Origin: an uncultured bacterium
Lineage (GTDB): Bacteria > Verrucomicrobiota > Kiritimatiellia > RFP12 > UBA1067
DNA length: 49,304 nucleotides
NCBI GenBank assembly: GCA_902779075.1
Contig: CACZAK010000044.1
Coordinates: 1 to 49,304, forward strand
Reading direction: 5' to 3'
Shown: positions 40,297-47,885 of the stretch, piece after piece
How positions within the stretch are numbered: the stretch's first letter is position 1
Layout: each line of letters opens with the position of its first letter
Position numbers and translations under genes: made by a program
The notes under the pieces: generated by a model
The model's input: only the letters and a program-made list of their open reading frames with translations
Databases searched by the model: none
What the model was told of the DNA's origin: nothing

Positions 40297-42017
40297 ACGC
40301 GCCCCGCAATCTCCAGCCGGACCTCTCGGTCTTGATTCGGGTCGAACATCGCAGTGTCGAGGCGCAGGCCGCGGCTCTTGAGGTGTTCATAGAATGTCGG
40401 CACGGCACCGGTGGGACGGAACACGCCATGGACGCGGCCCTGTTCGTCCACGCCGCTCTGCCGGAACGTGAAGATGTCCTGCATCACGACGCTCTGTCCT
40501 TCAAGTCCTGTGACCTCCGATATGGCAACGACCTTGCGGCTGCCGTCCGAGAGTCGGGACTCGTGGATGATTATGTCCACTGCGCTCGCGATCTGCTCGC
40601 GAATCGCGCGGGAGGGGAGTTCCATGCCGCTCATCAGCACCATAGTCTCGAGACGTGAGATAACGTCGCGCGGCGAGTTGGCGTGGACGGTCGTAAGCGA
40701 GCCGTCGTGGCCGGTGTTCATCGCCTGGAGCATGTCAAGGGCCTCGCCGCCGCGGCATTCACCCACGATGATGCGGTCGGGTCGCATACGCAGGCAGTTT
40801 TTCACGAGGTCGCGGATGGTTACGGCGCCGCGTCCCTCGATGTTGGGCGGACGCGCCTCGAGGCGCACCACGTGCGGCTGCACGAGACGGAGTTCGGCGG
40901 CGTCCTCCACCGTCACGATGCGCTCGTCGTGGGGGATGAAGCCGGAGAGCAGGTTGAGGAGGGTGGTCTTGCCCGAACCGGTGCCGCCGGCCACGATGAT
41001 GTTCTTGCGCATTATCACGCAGGCCTTCATGAACTCCGCGGCGTTGCGCGACCACGTGCCGAAACGGATGAAGTCCTCGACCGTGAGAGTCTTCTTCGCG
41101 AACTTTCGGATGGTCACCGTGGGGCCGGAGAGGGCGAGAGGCGGGATGATCGCGTTCACGCGGCTTCCGTCGGCGAGACGCGCGTCAACGTAGGGCTGCG
41201 ACTCGTCGATGCGGCGTCCGATGGGCGAGACGATGCGCTCGATGATGGCCATCACGCTCGCGTCGTCGAGGAACTGGAGGTCCGTGAGCTGTATCTTGCC
41301 TCCTCGCTCCACGTATACGCGGTGGGGGCCATTTACCATGATTTCGGTCACGGAGTCGTCGGCGAGCAGCTCCTCCAGCGGCCCCAGCCTGAGCGCCTCG
41401 TTGAACACCTCGCGCTCCAGTCGATCGGCGTCGATGCCTTGCGGGAGTTTCCCGGCTGTGCGTACCTGCTCCACGATCTCGTGGATTTTGTCGGAGGCCT
41501 GGCGTTCGAGTCCGGCGCGGTCCACCCCCGCCACGGTGAGGCGCTTGAGGTCGAGGCGCGCGATGAGCTCGCGCTGGATTTGCTCTTTTACCTGGCGCCG
41601 TACGCCTGCGAGCGGGTCGGGCTGTTGTGCGGGGGGTACTTCAGGCTGCGACGCTGGTGCCCATGCCGTTTCTTGCCGCGAAGAGCCATGCTCCTCCTCC
41701 GCAGACGGTACGAGGTCATCCTTTGCTGGGCTGACGCGCATCATTGTGCTGCCGATCTGTACGATGCCGTCCGGCGGGAGGTCTACGAGGCCGTCGATGG
41801 GGTTGCCGTTGATGTACGTGCCGTTCGCGCTGTGGAGGTCCTCAAGCCGCGCCGTCTGCCCGCGCAGGAGCAGGAGTGCGTGGCGCTCCGAGACGCTGGG
41901 GTCTGGAAGCCGCAGGGCGCAGTTTTCGCCGCGTCCGATGAGGTACGAGCCGTCTTCGAGCATGTAGCGAGTTGCCTCGCCTTCGTCGGACTTGATCAGG
42001 TCGAGCGCGAATGCCAT
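40293..42017 (-). CDS. tadA: TadA/CpaF pilus assembly ATPase with N-terminal FHA domain
   Basis: 574 residues. Residues 1-95 are an FHA domain (YLIGRGENCALRLPDPSVSE, then NGTYINGNPIDG), a phosphothreonine-binding module. Residues about 140-574 are the CpaF-type secretion ATPase: EIMVNGPHRVYVERGG, Walker A GGTGSGKTT near 342-350, the acidic Walker B/Asp box in ERIVTVEDAAELR, and GECRGGEALDMLQAMNTGHD. It powers pilus assembly at the inner membrane. The FHA domain suggests control by Ser/Thr phosphorylation (inference). The gap to cpaB is one base. Confidence 0.94.
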   Translation of the reverse strand: MAFALDLIKSDEGEATRYMLEDGSYLIGRGENCALRLPDPSVSERHALLLLRGQTARLEDLHSANGTYINGNPIDGLVDLPPDGIVQIGSTMMRVSPAKDDLVPSAEEEHGSSRQETAWAPASQPEVPPAQQPDPLAGVRRQVKEQIQRELIARLDLKRLTVAGVDRAGLERQASDKIHEIVEQVRTAGKLPQGIDADRLEREVFNEALRLGPLEELLADDSVTEIMVNGPHRVYVERGGKIQLTDLQFLDDASVMAIIERIVSPIGRRIDESQPYVDARLADGSRVNAIIPPLALSGPTVTIRKFAKKTLTVEDFIRFGTWSRNAAEFMKACVIMRKNIIVAGGTGSGKTTLLNLLSGFIPHDERIVTVEDAAELRLVQPHVVRLEARPPNIEGRGAVTIRDLVKNCLRMRPDRIIVGECRGGEALDMLQAMNTGHDGSLTTVHANSPRDVISRLETMVLMSGMELPSRAIREQIASAVDIIIHESRLSDGSRKVVAISEVTGLEGQSVVMQDIFTFRQSGVDEQGRVHGVFRPTGAVPTFYEHLKSRGLRLDTAMFDPNQDREVRLEIAGRV

Positions 42018-42018
42018 C

Positions 42019-42843
42019 TCAGCGCCCTCCGTTCAGTTCGTTCTGGCGCTTCTGGTTGAGAAGCTCGATCTCTTCGCGGATCTTCGCGAAGTCTACCTGC
42101 GGCAGCTCTTTCTCGTAGTAGGTGTCGTGGCGGTTGCGAAGTGCGAGTGCGATGCGGCCCTTGATCTGCTCCGCGAACACGAGCATCTCCGCCTCGCGGG
42201 GCGTGACCTCGAGCGTGACCATCGAGTATACGCCCGCGCCGAATGCGTCGCCGCGGGCTATGGCGGATTTCGCCGTCTCCTTACCCGTGGCGAGCACGAG
42301 CACGTTCTGGAGAATCGTGCATGTGACGATTTCCTGCACCATCGTGTGGCCGTCGGCGCCGAGTTTAGGGAACGAGAAGCTGGCTATCACGTCCACGTGG
42401 TCGTTCGGCTTCACCATGCCGCTCACGGCGGCGGCGCCGGAACAGTTTACGGATACGGCCCGCATCTTCTTGCGGATGTCGGCCGCAAGTCCGCCTGCCA
42501 TCGGGTTGCCGCCCTCGATGTCGGCCCAGAAGAGCAGCTCGCCCTCCTTGTGTCCGTTCAGGAGCTTCCGCCCGACGACCTCGATGACGTTATCCTCCGT
42601 GAGGGCCTGTCCCCGCAGTCCGCTCGCGGGAACTTTCTTCAGTCCTAGGTCGGACTTCGTGAGGATAGTGCCGCTGGGCAGCTCTCGCGCGAAGCACAGC
42701 ACCTCCATGGTTTTGTGCTTCTTCACGAACTCCTCTTTGAGCCTGCGGATCTCGGCGTCCTTCGACGCTAGGTAGGTGCGCGTGAGAAATGCGGCCAGCA
42801 GGCCGATTGCTATGGATATAACTAAGACGATTTTCTGTTTCAT
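42019..42843 (-). CDS. cpaB: Flp pilus assembly protein CpaB/RcpC
   Basis: 274 residues. N-terminal membrane anchor (about 4-24, IVLVISIAIGLLAAFLTRTY) and an SAF domain: VLCFARELPSGTILTKSDLG near 48-67. The CpaB/RcpC core is KMRAVSVNCSGAAAVSGMVK and PNDHVDVIASFSF. The family helps secretin function in the periplasm, probably by contacting peptidoglycan. No secretin gene (cpaC/rcpA) is in this window. It lies within the Tad operon. Confidence 0.92.
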   Translation of the reverse strand: MKQKIVLVISIAIGLLAAFLTRTYLASKDAEIRRLKEEFVKKHKTMEVLCFARELPSGTILTKSDLGLKKVPASGLRGQALTEDNVIEVVGRKLLNGHKEGELLFWADIEGGNPMAGGLAADIRKKMRAVSVNCSGAAAVSGMVKPNDHVDVIASFSFPKLGADGHTMVQEIVTCTILQNVLVLATGKETAKSAIARGDAFGAGVYSMVTLEVTPREAEMLVFAEQIKGRIALALRNRHDTYYEKELPQVDFAKIREEIELLNQKRQNELNGGR

Positions 42844-42858
42844 GGGGTTCCTATTCTA

Positions 42859-43209
42859 TCATAAAACTCCGTGGCGGAGAAGTTCGGTTACGGTTGTCCC
42901 GTCGGGCAAGTCCTCGGCGAGGATGGCGGCAAGGTCGTGTTCGCGTAGCAGCAGCTTGAACGTGGGCGTGCAGACCGGCGCGGGCGTCCACCCCTCCGCG
43001 ACGTAGGCGGCTTCGCGCGCGGCGGCGGCAGACTCCGCAGTGCCGGGCGTTTGCCACACGCTGACTGATGTGCGTCCGCCGCCGAGCTCCCCCTGCCAGC
43101 CGCCTGACGGCAGGGACGGCGCGCCGGGCCGCTGGAAGAACCAGCCGGCCGCGGCCGCAAGGGCGCACGCGAGAAGGGCAAGGACGACGATTGCACGGCA
43201 CTTCTTCAT
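42859..43209 (-). CDS. Small exported hypothetical protein in the Tad operon
   Basis: 116 residues. N-terminal hydrophobic segment (about 5-25) after MKKCR, either a signal anchor or signal peptide. The rest is short and not recognised. Its ATG overlaps the preceding TadE-like stop and it ends 15 bases before cpaB, so it belongs to the operon. In that context it may be a minor pilus or periplasmic factor (inference). Confidence 0.65.
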   Translation of the reverse strand: MKKCRAIVVLALLACALAAAAGWFFQRPGAPSLPSGGWQGELGGGRTSVSVWQTPGTAESAAAAREAAYVAEGWTPAPVCTPTFKLLLREHDLAAILAEDLPDGTTVTELLRHGVL

Positions 43210-43649
43210 TTAATTACCTCCTCGGCGGGAAATTCTGGAATTTTCATTACGGGCATGTGGCATTCCTCCAGTCCGCGGAACGTGGTTTCGCCGCCCCATA
43301 TCCAATCGACCACACTCGGATCGATGCTGATGGCGAAGTTGAGCGACTGCTTGCGGAAGTCAAAGGGACGCGTCGAAGCGTCGGAGAAGGGTTCGGGCGT
43401 ACCGACCGGACATATTTCCGGTTCGGACAATACGGAACCGAGGGCGGGCAGAGGGGCCCCGTCGCCCTCGCCGGACGTATCTTTCTGCGCCTCATACCCG
43501 GCCATGCGGCGCACCATGGTCTGGAGTCGCATTGATTCTGGGATGATTGAGCCAAAAGTGATCAATCCGCCTAGGATAAGGGAGAACACAAGCATGCCGA
43601 TCGCCATTTCGATCATTGCCTGGCCACGTCTGGATGCCTCAGTGCGCAT
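43206..43649 (-). CDS. TadE-like minor pseudopilin
   Basis: 147 residues. The N-terminus RRGQAMIEMAIGMLVFSLIL is the TadE pattern: a short basic leader, G-Q-A-x-x-E and a hydrophobic helix (about 10-35). The remainder is a globular periplasmic part with no domain recognised. Its start overlaps the end of the TadG-like gene. Cleavage would need a TadV-type prepilin peptidase, not seen in the window. Confidence 0.8.
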   Translation of the reverse strand: MRTEASRRGQAMIEMAIGMLVFSLILGGLITFGSIIPESMRLQTMVRRMAGYEAQKDTSGEGDGAPLPALGSVLSEPEICPVGTPEPFSDASTRPFDFRKQSLNFAISIDPSVVDWIWGGETTFRGLEECHMPVMKIPEFPAEEVIK

Positions 43650-45078
43650 GTCGCGTGCCTCCTCCCGGTGCGCCGCCGCCGCCGGTCGGACGGCGGCATT
43701 GGTCTTCCCCGTTCTTCGCGAGCCAGTCCGCGCCTTTTTTGCGGAAGTCCCCGTCTTCCCACTTCTTCAGGATCGCGCAGTACCGGCAACCGGCTGCGTG
43801 GGCTACATCGCTTGGCGGCTGGATGTGGTCGCGTGTGTGCGTCACCCATGCGCGGTCGGCCATGCCCATGCTGCACTCGTCGAACGCGCCGAGCATCACG
43901 AGGCGCACGTCCGTGAATGCCGGCGTGACGAGCGGGAACTCGCCGTTCCACGTGACCGTACGCTCCTCGATGGAACCAAAGGGCTTGGCGGCTGCGGTCC
44001 ATACGTTGATACGGCGAGGGACGCCCGGCGTGAATGGATCCAGAACCTGTCGGACGCGCGTGGCGGCGAAAGAACCCTCCACGTTGTATTTGTCCTTCAC
44101 GTCGGAGATCAGCGGCAGGCGCGCGGCGTCGGAGCGATGCATCCGTCCCCATGCGTGCCACCAGGACGAGTTGTAGGCGACCCATGAGATATTGCTGTAC
44201 CTGATTACGCCACATTGCTGGAGTGTGAATTCGTTCACATTGGGGCACGAACTGCGTTCCGCGAGCTCGAGAACGGCGGCGCGTACCTGCGTTTCGGGCC
44301 AGTCGAGGTTGAAGTTGGCGAGCGCGTCGTGTACGAAGTGGATGCCTGTACCGAAGTACTCGGGGTTCTGCGGGGAGCCGACGCCGGCGAAGGGGATGTC
44401 GCTCCATCCGGAGAAGTTCGCGAGTAGGTTTGCCATGCCGCCGTGTAGGTAGAACCAGCACCAGTCCTCGCCGGCCACTGCCTCGTAGAACGCCTTGTTG
44501 AACAGCGGGTGGCTGGACGATATGGCGAAGTTGAAGAACTGGGCGTTGTCTGCGCCAGCGAACACGCCGTCGCGCGCCGCGCCGCGCACCATCTCGGCGT
44601 AGTCCTGCGCCTTCTCAGGCCAAAGCTCGGTGCCAATCAGCATCGGCGCGCGGAACACCGATTCGTTGACGAGCGCGGTCATGTCATTGTCTGGCTCCGT
44701 TACGCCGTTCTTCAGCGCTGCGCGCTGCGCGGAGTATAACCCCATGAGCGGGCCTGCGAAGGCTATGCGCTCTTGGAGCGCCGTGATGCGCTCGCAGACG
44801 TTCGTGGCCTCACGCCACGCGGCGGGGTTCATCGACGGATCGCCGACCTTGCAGAGCGCGTCGATCTTCGCGAGGTTGAGCGCGCCGAGGGCGTTGAGGG
44901 TGATTCCTTGCCAGCGGGCCGCAGCGAGCGCGGCCGCGTCGCCGGCGTTCTGGAGACGGTTCTTGCGGTGCGACGAAAGGAAGGCATCCACGCACACCAG
45001 CGCGAGGAACAGGAGCCCAAGCAGCATGAACGCCAGTACGAGCACTATCTGCCCGCTCTTTCGCGCGCGGTCCGTCAT
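43639..45078 (-). CDS. TadG-like pilus assembly protein
   Basis: 479 residues. Begins RKSGQIVLVLAFMLLGLLFL, a TadE/TadG-type membrane helix (about 9-32), followed by RLQNAGDAAALAAARWQG, the block typical of TadG and Flp-locus putative pilus proteins. The long C-terminal domain has no von Willebrand A motif and is not recognised. Overlaps both neighbours by several bases, so it is translationally coupled within the operon. Confidence 0.78.
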   Translation of the reverse strand: MTDRARKSGQIVLVLAFMLLGLLFLALVCVDAFLSSHRKNRLQNAGDAAALAAARWQGITLNALGALNLAKIDALCKVGDPSMNPAAWREATNVCERITALQERIAFAGPLMGLYSAQRAALKNGVTEPDNDMTALVNESVFRAPMLIGTELWPEKAQDYAEMVRGAARDGVFAGADNAQFFNFAISSSHPLFNKAFYEAVAGEDWCWFYLHGGMANLLANFSGWSDIPFAGVGSPQNPEYFGTGIHFVHDALANFNLDWPETQVRAAVLELAERSSCPNVNEFTLQQCGVIRYSNISWVAYNSSWWHAWGRMHRSDAARLPLISDVKDKYNVEGSFAATRVRQVLDPFTPGVPRRINVWTAAAKPFGSIEERTVTWNGEFPLVTPAFTDVRLVMLGAFDECSMGMADRAWVTHTRDHIQPPSDVAHAAGCRYCAILKKWEDGDFRKKGADWLAKNGEDQCRRPTGGGGAPGGGTRHAH

Positions 45079-45635
45079 TGCAGATAGAGGGGGTAATGGT
45101 TTTCAATGCCGGCCTCGCCGCGGACTTCGCGAAAGTCCGTCGCGTCATCGCCTGAACCGTAAAGGTTGCGGCGCTGCCAGACGCGCATGATGAGCTCGGC
45201 GTTCTCGCCCTTTGGTTCGTCTGCGGTCCATCCCAGCTTACAGGGCGCCCACAGCTCGAAGTCGAGGATGCCCTTGGTGTCGGCCTCGTTCTCCGCCTCC
45301 AGGTAGCTGCCCATGCGGCTCACGATTGTGCCAGTTGAGAGCTCGTCGCCGAAGTCGTCCTGCGAGAGACACTTCCCGGCCACGCTCGCAGTGGCCACGC
45401 GCACGGTCTTAGTGACCATGAAGTCGTTGAATCCCACGGCGCGTGCGCGTGCGGCGCGCGCGGCGGCGTAGTTAACCACCGTGTGGGCCGTGAGCAGGTT
45501 TGCGTATTCATATATAAGGAAGAATGCGAGGCAAAGGAAAAACATGACGACGACCGTCTCGACCATCGCCTGTCCTTTCCGCCAGCCGGACCGTATGCGG
45601 GCGTCGGCGCGGATATGCGCCGGCGCCGAGGTCAT
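45075..45635 (-). CDS. TadE-like pseudopilin
   Basis: 186 residues. RKGQAMVETVVVMFFLCLAF (about 19-38) is the TadE motif: glycine-x-x-x-glutamate before a hydrophobic helix. Then YANLLTAHTVVNYAAARAAR, where TadE proteins have the helix facing the pilus axis. ATG 45635 overlaps the pilin stop by four bases; the leader before the G-Q-A motif is longer than usual, so an internal start is possible. Second TadE-type protein of this operon. Confidence 0.82.
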   Translation of the reverse strand: MTSAPAHIRADARIRSGWRKGQAMVETVVVMFFLCLAFFLIYEYANLLTAHTVVNYAAARAARARAVGFNDFMVTKTVRVATASVAGKCLSQDDFGDELSTGTIVSRMGSYLEAENEADTKGILDFELWAPCKLGWTADEPKGENAELIMRVWQRRNLYGSGDDATDFREVRGEAGIENHYPLYLQ

Positions 45636-45853
45636 TCGCCGAGTTTCTTGATCGTGTTCTCGTCGATATCCTCGACGGCGCTCTTGGCCTTGCCGCCCTC
45701 CTCGTCGGAGAGGGCTGCCGCCGCGCCCGCCACTTTCTTGCCGGTCGCGCGGCCGAAGTACGTGAACACCGCGATCAGCGAAATCGCCACCAACGCCACG
45801 ATGATGATGTATTCCACCATCGTCTGGCCTCTCTTGCCCTTGACTGCCTTCAT
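45632..45853 (-). CDS. Flp/Fap-type pilin, major candidate
   Basis: 73 residues. Short leader MKAVKGKRGQ, then TMVEYIIIVALVAISLIAVF: the Flp motif G-x-x-x-x-E-Y followed by a hydrophobic segment. The acidic C-terminus (EDIDENTIKKLGE) would be surface-exposed. Size and motif fit the major Flp pilin of Tad pili. AGGAGGC precedes the ATG. Confidence 0.87.
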   Translation of the reverse strand: MKAVKGKRGQTMVEYIIIVALVAISLIAVFTYFGRATGKKVAGAAAALSDEEGGKAKSAVEDIDENTIKKLGE

Positions 45854-45865
45854 CTTATGCCTCCT

Positions 45866-46024
45866 TTACGGGTATTCGCATGTCACAAGCGTAGTTGTGC
45901 GCGCGGCGGACGACCGCGCAGCCCGGACGAAGCACGCCAGGGCCGCAACGACGCCCAGCAGAACGGCGAATACGATGATGTATTCGACCGCCGTCTGGCC
46001 GGATCTGTCTCTACGCTTTGTCAT
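45866..46024 (-). CDS. Second small Flp-like pilin
   Basis: 52 residues: MTKRRDRSGQTAVEYIIVFA followed by a hydrophobic helix and a short basic end. Same G-x-x-x-x-EY motif as the neighbour. The frame is open to 46171, but ATG 46024 gives a normal pilin leader. It is first in the operon; the minus strand reads TATACT at 46034-46039 just upstream as a likely -10. Confidence 0.75.
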   Translation of the reverse strand: MTKRRDRSGQTAVEYIIVFAVLLGVVAALACFVRAARSSAARTTTLVTCEYP

Positions 46025-46105
46025 GTGCGGCAATAGTATAGCATAAAACACATTCCCCAGACGCGGCCACCGCATATTTTTTCCCCGCCGCCGCCGTAAA
46101 CATGG

Positions 46106-46111
46106 TATACT
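46106..46111 (+). promoter_or_regulatory. Extended -10 of the acetyltransferase gene
   Basis: TGGTATACT with TATACT at 46106-46111, divergent from the Tad operon. Confidence 0.55.
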
Positions 46112-46146
46112 TGTCGCCGCATGAACCTGTAGCGAGGAATGAAAGA

Positions 46147-46668
46147 ATGAAGCAAAAGCCCATGACGGCACTCCGGACGGCGCGGCTTGTGGACGCCGAG
46201 CGCATATTCGCGCTCATCCACCTGCACCGCGACCGCCTTGTGCCGCGTTCGCTCGGCAATATCGTGGAGAACATCGACCGCTTCGTGGTGGCCGAGGTGG
46301 ACGGCGAGATGGTTGGGTGCGCGACTTACGGAATCTTCCCTGAAATCGGCGAGCCGCTCCACACGGCCGTGGAGATACAGTCCGTGGCGGTGCGCGCGCC
46401 GTGGCGCCGTCAGGGAGTGGGCCGCGCGCTCGTGCAGGAGATCGTGCGCCGCGTGCGGGCGTTCGAGCCGGCGGCGGCGCTCGTCCTCACGTTCTCGCCC
46501 GAGTTCTTCGGCACGCTCGGGTTCCACGAGGTGCCGAAGGACAAGGTGATGTACAAGCTCTACACGGGCTGTATCAACTGCACGAAATACGCCAACCCCT
46601 TTACCTGCCCCGAAAAGGCTATGGTTTTGGATCTGAAAGCCCACAGCCCATGCTCTGCGCAGAAATGA
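46147..46668 (+). CDS. Short-form N-acetylglutamate synthase (GNAT)
   Basis: 173 residues. GNAT fold with the acetyl-CoA loop RRQGVGRAL (about 98-106). LVPRSLGNIVENIDRFVVAE near 33-52, SPEFFGTLGFHEVPKD and the C-terminal YTGCINCTKYANPFTCPEKA match the stand-alone ArgA-type acetyltransferases that make N-acetylglutamate for arginine synthesis. ATG 46147 with GAGGAATG upstream; ATG 46162 is possible. The cysteine pattern near the end is usual in this subfamily and may bind metal. No other arg gene is nearby. Confidence 0.83.
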   Translation: MKQKPMTALRTARLVDAERIFALIHLHRDRLVPRSLGNIVENIDRFVVAEVDGEMVGCATYGIFPEIGEPLHTAVEIQSVAVRAPWRRQGVGRALVQEIVRRVRAFEPAAALVLTFSPEFFGTLGFHEVPKDKVMYKLYTGCINCTKYANPFTCPEKAMVLDLKAHSPCSAQK

Positions 46669-46672
46669 AAAA

Positions 46673-46812
46673 GAGGATAACTTTGCTTGCTTTCGCTGCT
46701 GGGAGATTAGGAGATTAGGAGTTTCGGAGGCGATTATGAAAATCCTCCAAGCCTCCTAAACTCCAAAACTCCCAGTAGCGAAAGCAAATAAGAGAAGGCA
46801 AAAGGAAGTAAC
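46673..46812. repeat. Long palindromic element E, copy 2
   Basis: The outer arms TTGCTTTCGCTGCTGGGAG (46687-46705) and CTCCCAGTAGCGAAAGCAA (46769-46787) pair over 19 bases with one G-U pair. Inside, GGAGTTTCGGAGG faces CCTCCTAAACTCC. Homologous to 19041-19182. It ends four bases before the carboxypeptidase start and includes its likely ribosome-binding site AAAAGGAAG. Confidence 0.85.
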
Positions 46813-46816
46813 TGAA

Positions 46817-47791
46817 ATGAAAAAGCTGATGTTGTTAATGGTTTTGGCCGCGTGTGCGGCGGTCGTCGCCGCACCCAAGGCGAAGAAGGGTCCGGCGCGT
46901 CGCGCACCTCAGAAGCAGGCCGTCGCCGGCTTGAAGGTGAAGAGCGCCGTGCGCCGCGCGCCATACCAGGGCGCGATCAGCGTGGACGCCGCGAGCGGGA
47001 AGGTGATCTTCGAGGACCGCGCGGACGCGAAGTGCTGTCCCGCCTCCGTGACGAAGCTCATGACGCTCCTCCTGGTGCTGGAGGACATGCACGCGATGAA
47101 GTACTCGCCCGTGGACGAGGTGACCGCGACCGTGCGCTGTACGCGAGAGAAGCCGAGCGTGTGCGGACTCAAGCCCGGCATGAAGATCACTGTCGACGAA
47201 CTACTCTTCGTGATGCTCGTCCACAGCGCGAACGACGCCGCCGTCCTGCTCGCCGAGAATTCGACGGCGCGCAACGCCGGACGCGAGATCCAGGGCGGTG
47301 ACCTGCAGGCGTTCGTGCAGCGGATGAACGAGAAGGCGAAAGAGCTCGGCATGGAGCACACATCCTTCGTCACGCCGAACGGCTTCCCGCCGCCGTACGG
47401 CAGCGGCAGGCCATACGACACCTCCACCGCGCGTGACCTCGTGAAGCTCGCCCGCGCGCTCGTGAAATACAACGAGATATACCGCTGGACGAGCGCGAAG
47501 ACGTACACGATGAAGACCATCGTGAACAAGCAGGGGCAGCCAGTCAAGTTCCTCAACCACAATAACATACTACGCATGGACAAGAAGAAGATCGTCAACG
47601 CGAATGGCGAGAACGAGGTGGACGGACTCAAGACCGGCTACGCCGATTACTGCGGCTCCTCGATCATCCTCACCGGCAAGCGCGACGGACACCGCGCAAT
47701 CGTGGTGGTCGTAGGCAGCGAGACCTCTAAGATGCGCGACGAGCATGCCCGCCGCCTGATGGTCTCGGCGCTAGACGCGGTCTCCCGCTGA
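46817..47791 (+). CDS. D-alanyl-D-alanine carboxypeptidase, peptidase S11 family
   Basis: 324 residues. Signal peptide MKKLMLLMVLAACAAVVAA, then the penicillin-binding core: SVTK (S77, K80), SAN (137-139) and KTG (272-274). It trims the terminal D-Ala of peptidoglycan peptides in the periplasm. The C-terminal beta domain and amphipathic anchor of PBP5 are missing, so it is probably soluble or loosely bound. The start lies directly after palindromic element E, which supplies the leader of its mRNA. Confidence 0.92.
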   Translation: MKKLMLLMVLAACAAVVAAPKAKKGPARRAPQKQAVAGLKVKSAVRRAPYQGAISVDAASGKVIFEDRADAKCCPASVTKLMTLLLVLEDMHAMKYSPVDEVTATVRCTREKPSVCGLKPGMKITVDELLFVMLVHSANDAAVLLAENSTARNAGREIQGGDLQAFVQRMNEKAKELGMEHTSFVTPNGFPPPYGSGRPYDTSTARDLVKLARALVKYNEIYRWTSAKTYTMKTIVNKQGQPVKFLNHNNILRMDKKKIVNANGENEVDGLKTGYADYCGSSIILTGKRDGHRAIVVVVGSETSKMRDEHARRLMVSALDAVSR

Positions 47792-47885
47792 CCCGGGAAA
47801 ATGCAAAATCTAAAATCACCCCCTTGCGGATTGGCCCCGTTTTTAGTAAACTATCACCTCACTTTTGCAGACCAAAGGAGTAAAA

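Noticed and set aside
40683..42059. 458-codon plus-strand frame opposite tadA
   Set aside because: Antisense shadow of the GC-rich tadA gene, no recognisable domain and no ribosome-binding site.
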